From Xenoacremonium recifei (taxonomy: Eukaryota > Ascomycota > Sordariomycetes > Hypocreales > Nectriaceae): a stretch of DNA of 64,000 nt. The stretch lies in the NCBI GenBank assembly GCA_012184525.1, contig WOFQ01000003.1:124001-188000 (forward strand), in the 5' to 3' direction. Numbering within the stretch: position 1 is the stretch's first letter; every line of letters begins with the position of its first letter. A program made the position numbers and the translations under genes. Below, piece after piece: positions 35,288 through 46,099 of this stretch. Below the pieces are notes generated by a model, which was not told where the DNA came from, did not search any database, and was given only the letters and a program-made list of their open reading frames with translations.

Positions 35288-37230
35288 ATGAAGGGCGACA
35301 TTGTCCTCACGCACGATGTCGAGGTCGTCGAGATGAAGGACCTCGGCGTCGGCTCCAGCTCGCCGACCGAGCATTCCGTCTCCAAAGGCCACAGCGTCAA
35401 GGTCTCGGCCAAGCACCCGTCCGGAGAGGCGCCGGCCGACTGGATGGACGGATTCCGACGGGCAGAGCGGCGGCCGCTGAAGAGTCGCGATGGCGGTTAC
35501 AAGGGCATGCCGCCGCCGACGATGATGCCCGCGGCCGGCGAGCGCTACTACGATGTGCGGGCGGCCAATGCGAAGACGGCGAATACGGCGCTGGCGAGGG
35601 AGTTGAAGGGGCGGCATCTGCAGATGATTGCGTTTGGAGGAGCCATTGGTACGGGTCTGTTTGTTGCATCGGGTGCCTCGCTCTACAAGGGCGGTCCGGC
35701 ATCGCTCCTCATTTCATATATACTCGTGGGAGCGTTGCAGTATTGCACGATGCAGTCTCTGGGCGAGCTCTGTGTGGTCTTCCCTATTGCGGGTTCGTTC
35801 TCGGCATTCTCGACTCGGTTTCTTGATCCGTCATGGGGATTTGCTATGGGCTGGAAGTAAGTTTCTCTATGTCTGTTTCGTAACTTCTTCTGACATTTGA
35901 TAGCTACTGTCTGCAATGGCTTTTCATTCTTCCTCTGGAAATCATCTCCGGCGCATTCACGATATCGTACTGGAACGACCATCTCCCGAAAGCGATATTT
36001 GTGGCCATCTTCCTGCTCACCATTGTCGTGATCAACATGTTTGGCATTAAAGGATACGGTGAGGCAGAGTTTGTCTTCTCCATTATTAAAGTTACAGCAA
36101 TCATTGGCTTCATGTAAGTGACATTCGACCAACTCTCCCGAGTCAGTCTAACGGTGTCCAGTCTCCTCGGCATCGTCATCAACATTGGCGGCCAACCTGA
36201 CAGCGGCTACATCGGCGGCCAATACTGGCGAGATCCGGGCGCTTTCAATAATGGCTTTAAGGGATTCTGCAGTGTTCTCGTTACATCTGCCTTTTCCTTC
36301 ACGGGCACCGAGCTAATCGGTCTCGCCGCCGCTGAGACGGCCAACCCTCGCAAATCACTCCCAACCGCCATCAAGCAGGTGTTTTGGCGAATCACAATCT
36401 TCTACGTTGTTGCGCTGCTTCTCGTCACCCTGCTCGTACCCTCCAACAACCCGCGCCTGATGAGTGGCAGCAACAGCGCTGATGCCACAGCTAGCCCCTT
36501 TGTCATTGCCATCGAGAGCGCCGGCACGACGATCCTGCCCAGCGTCATGAATGCCATTATTCTCGTTGCTGTCATCAGCGTCGGCAACTCTGCCGTCTTT
36601 GGCTCCTCGCGAACTCTTGCTGCACTGGCTGAGCAGTCGCATGCCCCCCAGATCTTTGCATACGTCGATCGTCAGGGCCGTCCGCTCATGGCCATCCTCT
36701 TTGCGTCCTGCATCGGCCTGCTCGCTTTCATGGCAGACCTCAACGTCCACAGCGCCATTTTCAACTGGTTGCTATCCATCAGTGCTCTCAGCACGCTCTT
36801 CACTTGGGCCAGCATCTGTCTTTGTCATATCCGCTTCCGCCAGGCTTGGGCCTACACCTCGCATCCCCTCGAGCAGCTGCCCTTCCGGTCACACGTCGGT
36901 ATCTGGGGCTCGTGGATCGGCTTCATTGGCTACTGCCTCGTGCTCATCTCACAGATTTGGATCGCTGTGTCGCCCATCAACACGACGGGTTCACCACTGA
37001 GCGCCGTAGCCCTTGTCAAGAACTTCTTCCTGGCAGTCATGGCTATCCCCATCGTGCTTATATTCTATATCTGCCACAAGATCTGGTTCCGCACGAGTGT
37101 TGTGCGAGTGGAAGAGATGGATGTCGAGACGGGACGACGGTACTTCCGTATCCATATTGCGACGGAGCAAGAGAGAGAGGAGCGGATGAGCTGGCCGACA
37201 TGGAAGAAGGTGTACCGCTTCCTTTGCTAA
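35288..37230 (+). CDS. Amino acid permease (APC superfamily, YAT family)
   Basis: Three exons (35288-35856, 35904-36113, 36162-37230; introns 47 and 48 nt) encode 615 aa. After a hydrophilic N-terminus of about 105 residues comes the YAT signature 'LKGRHLQMIAFGGAIGTGLF', whose GAIGTGLF loop binds the amino-acid backbone, and then about 12 membrane segments, including 'FSFTGTELIGLAAAE' and 'GSSRTLAALAEQ', both diagnostic of Gap1/Can1-type permeases. It should import amino acids by proton symport at the plasma membrane. The long N-terminus contains several Lys, possible ubiquitination sites for endocytosis as known in Gap1; this is inference. Specificity cannot be read. Confidence 0.93.
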
Positions 37231-37359
37231 TTTTTTGGGTCTCAAGATGACGGAATGTAAAATATACCACCTAATAGCGTTACCTATGGGCGATGGCGTT
37301 GGAGGTTAGATATCACATGGCCAGTAATGGCTTTCTTTTCAACTTTGCTTTATTCTTTA

Positions 37360-38301
37360 TTACAGCTCTACTACAATTGGTGCGTTTGTGAGGGTATTAT
37401 CTCGTCCGCTGACCACTGCTGCATTAATAAAGACGGTTTTTTCCTTGCCAAACCTCCAAGGCAGAACCAGTCTCGCAAGTCTACCCCAAAGCACCAAGAT
37501 GGCCATCCAACTTACCGTCATCCACCCAGCCCAGCCCGTCATGATCTCTTCGTATGCTCTTTGTACGCCATCCAAAACAACATCTTCACGGCCGTAGGAT
37601 GCATGAATGTGTCCAAAGACAATAAGACGCGGACAAATGCGAGCCACCTCCTCTGCTAGGTAAGGGCAGCCAGCTCGATGGAAGTCGCGTGTGTCAAGGT
37701 GATGCTTTGGTGGACAATGGGTGATGATGATGTCTGGTTCGGTGTCCAATGAGGCGAAACGGGAAGACCAGTGAGATTCGTCATTGGGGTGGTATTGGAA
37801 GGCTGAAGTTCCATACCGAGGAGTCCAAGGACTGCCAAATATGGTGAGCTTTCGAGGTTCATGGTCGCCTGATTTTGTCGAAGGAAAATCGAGTGTAATG
37901 AAAGAATCTTGGAGGTATATCACAGTTCCCCATTTGAGATCGTCTCTGGTCTTGGTTTGGCCATAGCGACGCTCTGGATACTTGGCTAGAAAGGCTTCGT
38001 CAAGGAGAACGTCGTGATTACCCGCGATGAGGATTTTGTAGGCGTGCGGTTGATCCGATAGCCAATTCAACTCGGCTTGCATTTCGTCAAATGATCCATT
38101 CTCAGTCAAGTCTCCCGCATGGATGAGAACATCTCCTGGCGGAAGTGTTAGGCGTGAGTTGTGAGTATCGGAGATGCAAACAATTCGCAAAGGATTGGAG
38201 GGCAAGGTTGACTTCACCAACGGGGAGTGGAAAGCCCGTAGCGTGCTGGCAGCGTGTCTTTTGCGATATCCTCGAAGCTTGATATTAGTGAGTGGATGCA
38301 T
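37360..38301 (-). CDS. Calcineurin-like metallophosphoesterase (MPPED1/2-like)
   Basis: Single exon, 313 aa. The five metallophosphoesterase motifs occur in order: 'ISDTHN' (D45, H47), 'HAGDLTE' (about 61-67), 'AGNHD' (about 93-97), 'ITHCPPKHH' and 'FGHIH', so the binuclear metal site is intact. The arrangement matches the MPPED/UPF0046 branch, which hydrolyses phosphodiesters such as cyclic nucleotides in animals. A hydrophobic stretch near residues 250-280 ('WMTVSWMAILVLWGRLARLVL') could tether it to a membrane, which is not common in the branch. The gene is divergent from the CWF19 gene with 179 bp between the start codons. Confidence 0.9.
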   Translation of the reverse strand: MHPLTNIKLRGYRKRHAASTLRAFHSPLVKSTLPSNPLRIVCISDTHNSRLTLPPGDVLIHAGDLTENGSFDEMQAELNWLSDQPHAYKILIAGNHDVLLDEAFLAKYPERRYGQTKTRDDLKWGTVIYLQDSFITLDFPSTKSGDHEPRKLTIFGSPWTPRYGTSAFQYHPNDESHWSSRFASLDTEPDIIITHCPPKHHLDTRDFHRAGCPYLAEEVARICPRLIVFGHIHASYGREDVVLDGVQRAYEEIMTGWAGWMTVSWMAILVLWGRLARLVLPWRFGKEKTVFINAAVVSGRDNTLTNAPIVVEL

Positions 38302-38480
38302 TGATTGCTCTGTGAAGCAGGATTTGTAGGAGAGGGGAGAGCTTATTAGCAGGTGATGTGAGGCTGTAAAGCTGAGGCTGCCCCACTGTACTTTTCTGCT
38401 GATCTGACTGACGTAACAAGCTTCAATTCAAACTCGACCTTCAACCTCAAACATCCACACAACGCTCGACATCTGCCGCA
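38302..38480. promoter_or_regulatory. Compact bidirectional promoter
   Basis: Only 179 bp separates the start codons of the metallophosphoesterase (minus) and CWF19-like gene (plus). Both core promoters and leaders must lie here or reach into the opposite gene. No TATA box is evident. Confidence 0.6.
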
Positions 38481-40592
38481 ATGGACGGGCTCGACGAATT
38501 CGAAAAGAGCCTGGCAGCTGACAAGGCTGAGCGCGAACGGACAGAGCGCGATCGAGACGAGCGGCGCCACCGCAAACACCGACACCATCACCGTCACGAG
38601 ACGGATCGCGACGGCGAGAGAGCTCGAGATCGAGACCGAGAAAGACACAGAGACAGAGACAGAGATCAAGATCGAGAGCGGGAAGGGCATCGCCATCGCC
38701 GGCATCGGGACGAGGATGGCGAAGGTCACCGACACAAACGCTCACGACACTCTCGCGACGACGAAGCGCAGGGGTCATCGCATCGAGACGATCGCGAGAA
38801 GCGACATCGCAAGGCTTCTGATGCTCACGAGGATCTACCCATGCCAGACGATGAGAAGCCCTCTCAGGAGGATCCTGTTGACAAGCCGAGTGCCCTGACG
38901 CGCGACTCCTGGATGACAGCTCCGTCTTCTCTCGACATTGACTACGTTCACCGACAAGAGAAACCTTCGAAACCAGATCCGAAGCCCGAGCCCAAGCGCG
39001 TAATCCACAAACGAGAGCTCAACACACACATTGAGTCTATAAACGAGGGGAAATCGCTGGATGAGCTAGACACTCCCGCTGAGCGAGACATCGACTACAC
39101 GTTTGGCGATGCTGGTTCATCCTGGCGCATGACCAAACTCAAGGCTGTTTACACAGCTGCAGAGGAGAGCGGCAAGTCTGTTGACGATGTCGCCATGGAG
39201 CGGTTTGGCAACTTGCAGGACTTTGACGATGCACAGGAGGAAAAGGAAGAGATGGAGCGCAGGAGGTTGTACGGTCAGGGATACCGAGGCAAGGAGAAGC
39301 CCACGGGTGAACTGTACAAGGAGAGACTGGAGAAGCAGCGCAAAGATGCGCCCCGGTCTCCTGAGCCAGAGCAAGGCGTCATTGTGCCGGAACAAGCGCC
39401 GTCAGCTCCAGCCATGGACCAAACAGCACTGAACCGTCTGCGAGCGCAGATGATGAAGGCCAAGCTCCGACGAGCGCCCAATGCCGCTCAACTGGAGGAG
39501 GAATACAACCGCGCCGCCGCAAACTTCACGGCCCAGCCCCCGGCTGCCGTTGTTCTCGGCGTCATGGACAACCGCCAGCTCGCCGGCACACGTGGTGAAG
39601 TCAAAGCCGTCGAGACACGACGTGGACGTGAGCGCGGCAACGTCGAGGAGAACACGGACATGACGATCGAGGACATGGTCCGCGAGGAACGCCGCACACG
39701 AGGCCAGGCCGGCGGCGAGGGATTGCGACTCGCCGAGCGCATCGCCAAGGACGTCAAATACGACGACGACCTCGAGTACATGGACGAGAACGCCGAGAAG
39801 CTCGCCCGTCGCGTGCACAAGAGCGAGCTCAACCTCAAGAACACAGCCGTCCACGAATTCCAGAAACTCAACCGCATCCTCGAATCCTGCCCCCTCTGCC
39901 ACCACGAAGACACCAACCAACCCCCCCTCGCACCCGTCATCGCCCTCGGCACGCGCGTCTTCCTCACGCTGGCCACCGAACCGGAAATCAGCCCCGGCAG
40001 CGCCGTCATCGCGCCTCTCTCCCACCGCACCAACCTGCTGGAGTGCGACGACGACGAGTGGGAGGAGCTGCGCAACTTCATGAAGGCCCTCACGCGCATG
40101 TACCACGCCCAGGGCCGCGACGTCGTCTTCTACGAGAACGCTGCCCGTCCCCATCGCCACCCGCACGCCGCTCTAAGTGCCGTGCCCATCCCCTACGAAG
40201 ACGGCGCCACCGCTCCCGCCTACTTCCGCGAAGCCATCCTCGCCAGCGCCGACGAGTGGGCGCAGCACCGCAAGCTGATCGACACGGCCGCCGCCGCCGC
40301 CACCAACGGAATGGGCCGAATGGCTTTCCGAAGAAGTCTCGCCAAGGAGATGCCGTACTTTCACGTGTGGTTCTCGCTAGACGGCGGGCTAGGCCACGTG
40401 GTTGAGAACGCGGATGCGTGGCCGCGGGGCGATCTGTTTGCGCGCGAGGTGCTGGGCGGGATTGTCGATGCGGATATCACGGTCATAAAAAAGCAGGGGC
40501 GGTGGCGGCGGGATGATCCGCGCGTGGAGGGGTTTAAGAAGGGGTGGAGGAAGTATGACTGGACGAGAGTGTTGACAGAGGAGGGGAGTTGA
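38481..40592 (+). CDS. cwf19: CWF19-like pre-mRNA splicing/debranching cofactor
   Basis: Single exon, 703 aa. Residues 10-150 are a charged Arg/Asp/Glu/His-rich tail common in splicing factors. The middle has the conserved Cwf19 text 'DIDYTFGDAGSSWRMTKLKAVY'. The C-terminal half contains the CwfJ_C_1 domain, beginning with 'ESCPLCHHED' near residue 469 and carrying a HIT-like 'HRHPHAAL' near 557, followed by CwfJ_C_2 ending in 'KKGWRKYDWT'. Family members (S. pombe Cwf19, S. cerevisiae Drn1) join the late spliceosome and assist lariat debranching in the nucleus. All expected blocks are present and the length is usual. Codon third positions in the C-terminal half are strongly GC-biased. Confidence 0.93.
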   Translation: MDGLDEFEKSLAADKAERERTERDRDERRHRKHRHHHRHETDRDGERARDRDRERHRDRDRDQDREREGHRHRRHRDEDGEGHRHKRSRHSRDDEAQGSSHRDDREKRHRKASDAHEDLPMPDDEKPSQEDPVDKPSALTRDSWMTAPSSLDIDYVHRQEKPSKPDPKPEPKRVIHKRELNTHIESINEGKSLDELDTPAERDIDYTFGDAGSSWRMTKLKAVYTAAEESGKSVDDVAMERFGNLQDFDDAQEEKEEMERRRLYGQGYRGKEKPTGELYKERLEKQRKDAPRSPEPEQGVIVPEQAPSAPAMDQTALNRLRAQMMKAKLRRAPNAAQLEEEYNRAAANFTAQPPAAVVLGVMDNRQLAGTRGEVKAVETRRGRERGNVEENTDMTIEDMVREERRTRGQAGGEGLRLAERIAKDVKYDDDLEYMDENAEKLARRVHKSELNLKNTAVHEFQKLNRILESCPLCHHEDTNQPPLAPVIALGTRVFLTLATEPEISPGSAVIAPLSHRTNLLECDDDEWEELRNFMKALTRMYHAQGRDVVFYENAARPHRHPHAALSAVPIPYEDGATAPAYFREAILASADEWAQHRKLIDTAAAAATNGMGRMAFRRSLAKEMPYFHVWFSLDGGLGHVVENADAWPRGDLFAREVLGGIVDADITVIKKQGRWRRDDPRVEGFKKGWRKYDWTRVLTEEGS

Positions 40593-40970
40593 GATATTCA
40601 AGTAAACTGAAATTGCTGTGTTTGCAAGGCAAGATACAGGCGTTGTCGATGGATATATTTAGGGGTAACCCGCTGCTAGCTACATGCTGCGTACGATCAA
40701 GACATTACTATACTATGCTTCTCCCCGCCTTGGCTCCCAACTATTCGTACAAATGTGATGTCTGTCAGAATAAGGCAGTAGCAGTGATGCTCGCTCGCTC
40801 GCTCGCTCGTCGTGGGATATATAAAAGAAAAGACCGCTGATGCCAAAACGCCGTACTCCCAAAAGCCACAGGTTTCCCTCCCTCCTCTTTAGACATTATA
40901 TCCAATTATATACCCCAACCTTCCTTTTGATATAGGAAACTTCTTTTGACATCACATAGGAGATGGCCTC
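40593..40970. other. Convergent intergenic space with GCTC microsatellite
   Basis: About 0.38 kb between converging genes. It holds five perfect GCTC repeats and, shortly after, a TATATAAAA-like string with no gene behind it on that strand. Otherwise 3' untranslated sequence. Confidence 0.55.
40789..40808. repeat. (GCTC)5 microsatellite
   Basis: Five perfect tandem copies of GCTC, in the 3' flank of the CWF19-like gene. Confidence 0.9.
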
Positions 40971-43763
40971 TCACCTCCCCAACGTCCCCCTCCGGCCCCT
41001 TTCTCTCTCCTTGCGCCCATCCGCCCCCGTGACCTTCATCCAGTCCTCCCACTCGCGACTAATCTCCATGAGCACCGCGGCCATGACACTCGCGCTGGCC
41101 ATCAGCCCATGGCCCTCGCCCTCCAGCACGCGCACCTCGCACCGCCGCATCGTCTTGCCCAGCCACTTGACGTTGTCGACGGGCACGCGGGTGTCGCGGC
41201 TGCCGTGGTGGATGACCACGGGGCGGGTGATGTCGACGTAGCGGAAGCCGATGGTGTGGCGGCGCTCGAGACAGACAAGGAGGTCGACGGCTGGGTTGGC
41301 GCCGGTTGTGGCGAGTTCCCAGATGGCGTGTGTCAAACGCAAGTCGTAGGTGACTTGGCGCTCCTTGTCGGCCATGGCGTCCATTGCGGCGGCCAGGATG
41401 GCGGTTTCGCCGCTGCGGGTGCCCTGGGGAGGATGCATGCGGTCCATGTTCTCGGTGGCATTCGGAGGCTCAAGGTCAGCCCCATTGATACCGGCGTGAG
41501 GGGGCTTGCCGTGGCCTTCAAGCCCGATGTTCTCCTTGTCGTGGCTTGGCGCCGCGTTTCGGTTCACTGTCGTGCTCTCGCGGTTATGAGCCGTAGACTT
41601 GCGCTTCCCGCGTCGGGGGTTCTTGGGCAATGAGCTTGTGATGGAACTGCTGGTCGCCGTCATGAAGCTGCTGTTGGCCGCCTTGAGAATGGGTGTTGGT
41701 AGCGCTCGCAGGATGCGCTGAGACGTCGGGATGGCGTTTGTCGGCGGCAGCGTCTGGGACGTCCCAAACACGTTCATCTGCGACGGAGGGATCCAAGGTG
41801 CCAGCAGATGAATCCTCCCGCGGATGTGCTGCGGCATGCGCAGGGCCGTGGCGAGGGCGTAGATGGCCCCGGCCGAGTGAGCCAGGATGGAGAACTTGGT
41901 GATCTTGAGCGCCTGGCAGATGGCATACACATCATCTAATCCTGGTCAGCGAATTACTTTGACGGACAGGACAAAAACAAACTCACCAGGCCAGCTCAGC
42001 GGCGTCGCAGTCCCATCCGTATATGGCTCGCTGTCACCCACGCCCGGGCGATCTGGAGTGATGAGTCGCAGCTTTAGCGTCAGTGCCAGCTCATCATAGA
42101 AGGCCGTGATATATCGCGTCAGGCCCATGCCCACGCAGCAAAACACCGCCGAGCCCTCTGAATCTCCCACCTCCGAGAACGAAATCACCCGCCCGGTCTG
42201 AGGATGTCGGATCTTTTGAGACAGCCGCGGCGAGCACAGGTACGATTCCACGGCGTCGTCGATCGAGTCGGCCGACTGCGGACGCTCATATCCCGCCGGG
42301 AGCACATTCTGCGGCGGCTCCTGTGAAGGATCTCGCGGCCGTTCATCGGGCTTCGGGCTCAGAGGCGCGGACAGCCGCTTCAGTCGCGAACTGCTGCGCT
42401 TCATCTTCAGACCCTCGCCGGGCAGCGGGCTGTGATGCCCTGACCTTCGACGACTATTACGGTCACCCGCCTGTTCCTCCCGGCGACGACCCTGCGCAAC
42501 AGCCGGGAACGGCGCGCCCTCGTCTTCGTCCTCGTCGTCGAACTCGCTGTAGTGGCCAACGTCGAGAAAGCTTCGGCCCGCGACGGAGCCGCTCTTGCTC
42601 GGCGACAGGATCTCCTCGACACCGTTAGTCTTCTTCCGGTTCGGCGTGGTGAACTTGTTGTTTTGGTCAGACCGCGGCGAGTACTCTGGGTTTCGCCTCG
42701 ACGAATCACGGCTTCGATGCTCGTCGCCCTCGGGAATGGCATCGCTCAGGCGTCCGTCGCTGTCGCGCTTCGACCGTCGCGCACTCGATCGCTTCGCATT
42801 CGATCCCGTCTTTCGCAGACTCGAGTCACGGGTTGGAATCGGTCGCGGGCCGCTGTTCTCGGTCGGGGCTCGATCGCCGCCGCCGCCGCCGCCGTTGCCG
42901 CCTGTCTGGGTATCGCTGGTTGTAGGTTCTTCGTGGATAGCCGTCTCGGCGAGAAAGGGGTCGGCGCGTCCACCGCTATGCGTACTGCTTCCACCGCCCA
43001 GCGCCCCCGAAGACGACGACGTGGGAAGCCCTCCGCTGCCTCGCTTGCGCTCCTCCCGCTCGCGCAGACGCTCCTTGGAGCTCATGTACATGAGGCCCTT
43101 CTGGCTGCGCGACGTCTTCTTGCCCCAGCTGTCGTGCGAGCGCTGCGACTTGAGCTCGGGCGTCGGCGCCGACCCGCGCTCGATCGAGAGGTTGCCAATG
43201 CTCTGGGCGTCGTCGTTCTTGGAGGTGCCCGAGCCCTTGGACGACGGCCGCGACGTGCTGTTGCGGATGAACGACCGGAGCCCGCCGCTGTCTCTGCTCG
43301 GGCTCCGGGGGCTCTTGGGGCTCTTCGGTCCGGCCGTCAGGGGCGAGAAGCCGCTCGGCGGCGGCGCGGTGCGGATCACGGGCGGGCTGGCGGCGAGGTC
43401 GTCGAGCGACACGGGCTCTTCTTCGGCAGACCGATAGTCGAGGCTGGGCTGCGAGTAGGCGCCGTAGTCGACGCCGAAGGAGCCCTGAACCGGCCGGGGG
43501 CTCGCGGGCAGCGACAGGCTCGAGGGCGACGACTCGAAGTGCGTGTTGGCGGGCTTGGAGATGACGCTGAGGCTGGTGATGAGGTTGGAGATGATCTCGG
43601 GCGACGCGGCGGGCGGCACGCTGTTGCGCTTGTTGGAGACTCCAGCAACCGACGAGGAGGAGGGAGTCTGAGGCGCTCTTCGAGGGTAATGGTGGTGGCG
43701 CGCGCGGGTCGGGATAGGGGGCACGTCGGCCGCGGCAGAGGCGTCCACGTCCATGGCCATCAT
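40971..43763 (-). CDS. Alpha/beta hydrolase with long disordered N-terminal region
   Basis: Two exons (43763-41987, 41941-40971) with a 45 nt intron encode 915 aa. About the first 500 residues are low-complexity, rich in Ser, Pro, Arg and Gly, with many SP and RS dipeptides, likely disordered and phosphorylated. The hydrolase fold follows: 'VFCCVGMGLTRYITAFYDEL', 'ITPDRPGVGDSEPY', the nucleophile elbow 'LAHSAGAIYA' (Ser in AHSAG), the acid in 'HHGSRDTRVPVDN' and the base His in 'LEGEGHGLM', so the triad is complete. A second low-complexity insert splits the fold. Substrate unknown; lipase or esterase activity is plausible. The gene's GC bias produces several long antisense frames that are not genes. 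Confidence 0.85.
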
Positions 43764-45059
43764 GATGCTTGTTGCTAGGGAGGGAGATTAGGAGACGAGA
43801 CAATTGCTCTGGCGCTGTCTGACTCTGGCTCTGTATGTTTCCGTGGGGTGACAGCGCCGTCTAGTGCTGTCTCAGCGGCATCAGACTCTCTCTCTCTCCT
43901 AAAGCCGGGCGTGGCTGATGGGCAGGCGGGCGGGCGGACGAGGCGCTTCGAGGAAGCCCCGACATGCATGGGCTAGGTGCTGAGGATACAGAGAGAGAAG
44001 AGGAGAGAGAGCGCGGCGCAGACCAGAGCAGACCAGAGCAGAGATTGAGGCCTAGCTCAGCTTGGACTCTGTCGGCCGGGGTTGTTGTTGGGAGGAGATG
44101 ATGGTGGTGGAGGAAAGATGGGATGGGAGGTCCCGTCCGCCGGGTAAGACAGGTGCTAGCAGCGGGACGCCCTAACAAATTAATGGATGGCTTGACCACC
44201 GACCTAACAATAAAGCCTTAATTAAGAGACTCACTCACAAAGCCAGCAACCGAGACATGCAACCTGACTCGACCTGAATCCCCGACTTTTACTCGCAATT
44301 CTTACTGCTCCTGCGGCCGCGCTCGTCGCATCCGGCCATGCAGGAGAACGGAGCACACTGCAGATTTGAGAGAGTTCAGTTCAGGGGTTCAGGGAGTTGC
44401 AGGGGTTTTTTACCCCTGGAATGCGGGCGGCCCAGGTGGTGGAGCGGAATGGATGCGCCTGAGAGATTGACGCCATGGGTTCTCCGTTGGAGGACAAACA
44501 GCTGAAGAGACTTGCATGTTGGGCCTTGATAATTAAAGGTTGGTCCCGGGGAAGCTTTGTTGCACTCAAACTTCTAGACCGGAACTCTCATTGTGTCTCC
44601 AAGGCCATATCACAACTCCTTCATCCAAACGCAGCTCATCATCCAACTGCAACTCAATTGAAACCGACCCTCCATCAATCAATCTCCCCGTCTCCGCTCG
44701 ATTCCAGCATATCCGTCAGCCAATCCCGTGTCTGTCTTTGAGTCCATCCCTGCCAGCTCCAGCCACACGACTCCCTACGCCACACCGACGTCATGCCACT
44801 AGCCACTCCTCTGCCTCTCCAGATGCTGCGAGACGTCATGACGCTTCTGCTCGATGTGAGATCTTGGTGAGATGTAAAAGCTGCCGTGATTCCTGTTTGT
44901 CTCGTTTCTGTTGTTTGTCTGCCCGTCGCTTTTCTCCATCGCAATGTGACTGATTGTCCAATTCCACTCCGAGTCTTCAGCTACCTCAACACCAAGACTT
45001 ACACTTCCTACAACTCAATACAATATTTACTTTCAAAGTCAACCTAGCGCAAAGTTACA
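43764..45059. promoter_or_regulatory. Divergent promoter region with a short tandem repeat
   Basis: About 1.3 kb between outward-facing genes. The left part contains GA-rich stretches and a 10-bp unit repeated twice at 44021-44040. The right part, before the sterol-desaturase-like gene, is CT- and CA-rich. No gene seen. Confidence 0.5.
44021..44040. repeat. Tandem 10-bp repeat (GACCAGAGCA x2)
   Basis: Two perfect adjacent copies in the leader/promoter of the alpha/beta hydrolase gene, in a purine-rich setting. Confidence 0.85.
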
Positions 45060-45872
45060 ATGGACGTCCTCGTTTCTATTCCTCTTGTCACCTACTTCCT
45101 CTCCCCTTCTGTGACCTCCTGGTCCACCTCTCTCAATCTTCTCTTCTTCTACATGACCTGGACCACCCTCATCCTCTCCCACGCCCCTCTCAAAGTCCAT
45201 CTCGTCGGACTCCTCGCCATTCGACTAATACTCTACCTAATACCCTCCCTCCTCACGCTTCTCTTCGACGTCGCCGTCCCGAGCCTAGCCGAAACGATCA
45301 AGTATGAAGGCAACAAGTCTCTCCCACCACGCGACTTCAAAACACTCAGTCGGCTGGTTGGGCTGGCAGTCTTTAATGTCTGCTTCATGACAGGAGTCGA
45401 GGGAGCTTTCAGTCTTGCATTCGCATATACCTTCAAGGAGCCCGAGTTCAAGACTAGCACAACTCTGCCGTTGCCCTGGCAGATGGCCAAGCACATGTTC
45501 ATCCTCCTCCTAGCGCGCGAAGTTCTCGTCTTCTACATCAAGCGGTCCCTTCTCCACGTTCCAAAGTCCAAGGCTTCCAACCTCTCTCGACTCCATCAAA
45601 GCTACGCTCACACTCATGCCGGAGCTCCATACAGCCTTCAACTCTTCACCGACCATCCTCTTCCACTGCTAGTCCATCGATGGCTCCCTATTTACCTGCC
45701 GGCACTCATCCTCCGCCCGCATCTACTCACCTACTTCTTGTTTGTGGCCTTTTGCACGGCCAAGTCTACCCTCGGCATGTCAGGATACAGCGTCGTTCCG
45801 GCAATCATCACGGGGAGATGGTCAGATCCCCAGCGACTCCCGAAACCATCTCGACAAAACGAAGATATATAG
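45060..45872 (+). CDS. Sterol desaturase/fatty acid hydroxylase-like membrane protein with degenerate His boxes
   Basis: Single exon, 270 aa, with about five hydrophobic segments. It resembles the fungal fatty-acid-hydroxylase superfamily (ERG25/ERG3-like): an 'HPLPLLVHRWLPIYLPALILRPH' block and a 'SGYSVVP' C-terminal block match well. However the di-iron His motifs look damaged. Box 1, normally HxxxH, reads 'IKRSLLH'; box 2, normally HxxHH, reads 'LHQSYAHTHAG'; and the box 3 'HSGY' reads 'MSGY'. It may therefore be a non-catalytic relative, or use altered ligands. It would sit in the ER membrane. The start ATG is followed directly by a membrane segment and has an adenine at -3. Confidence 0.75.
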   Translation: MDVLVSIPLVTYFLSPSVTSWSTSLNLLFFYMTWTTLILSHAPLKVHLVGLLAIRLILYLIPSLLTLLFDVAVPSLAETIKYEGNKSLPPRDFKTLSRLVGLAVFNVCFMTGVEGAFSLAFAYTFKEPEFKTSTTLPLPWQMAKHMFILLLAREVLVFYIKRSLLHVPKSKASNLSRLHQSYAHTHAGAPYSLQLFTDHPLPLLVHRWLPIYLPALILRPHLLTYFLFVAFCTAKSTLGMSGYSVVPAIITGRWSDPQRLPKPSRQNEDI

Positions 45873-46099
45873 GATGTTTCTTTGTTGGGACCAGGGACGA
45901 ATCCAGTCCTAGGTTTGCGAAGCGTTGCTGGCGTGTCTTGTAAGATAGTAGCGAGATTCGTTTCTGGGCAACTGAATGCAGTCAAATGTGTCTACATATC
46001 CCGACTTTTATATGGCCCAAGTCTATTCGCACAGTCCGTCCACCAAGTCTATCCCATCCATGTATTCGCCAACCAAATACCCCTTCCCAAAGATCTTCT

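Noticed and set aside
39402..40166. 254-codon minus-strand frame
   Set aside because: Antisense to CWF19, Val/Leu/Gly/Asp-rich, no family text.
42552..43778. 408-codon plus-strand frame
   Set aside because: Antisense shadow of the GC-biased, low-complexity hydrolase gene; composition is Arg/Ala/Gly/Val-rich and no motif is seen.
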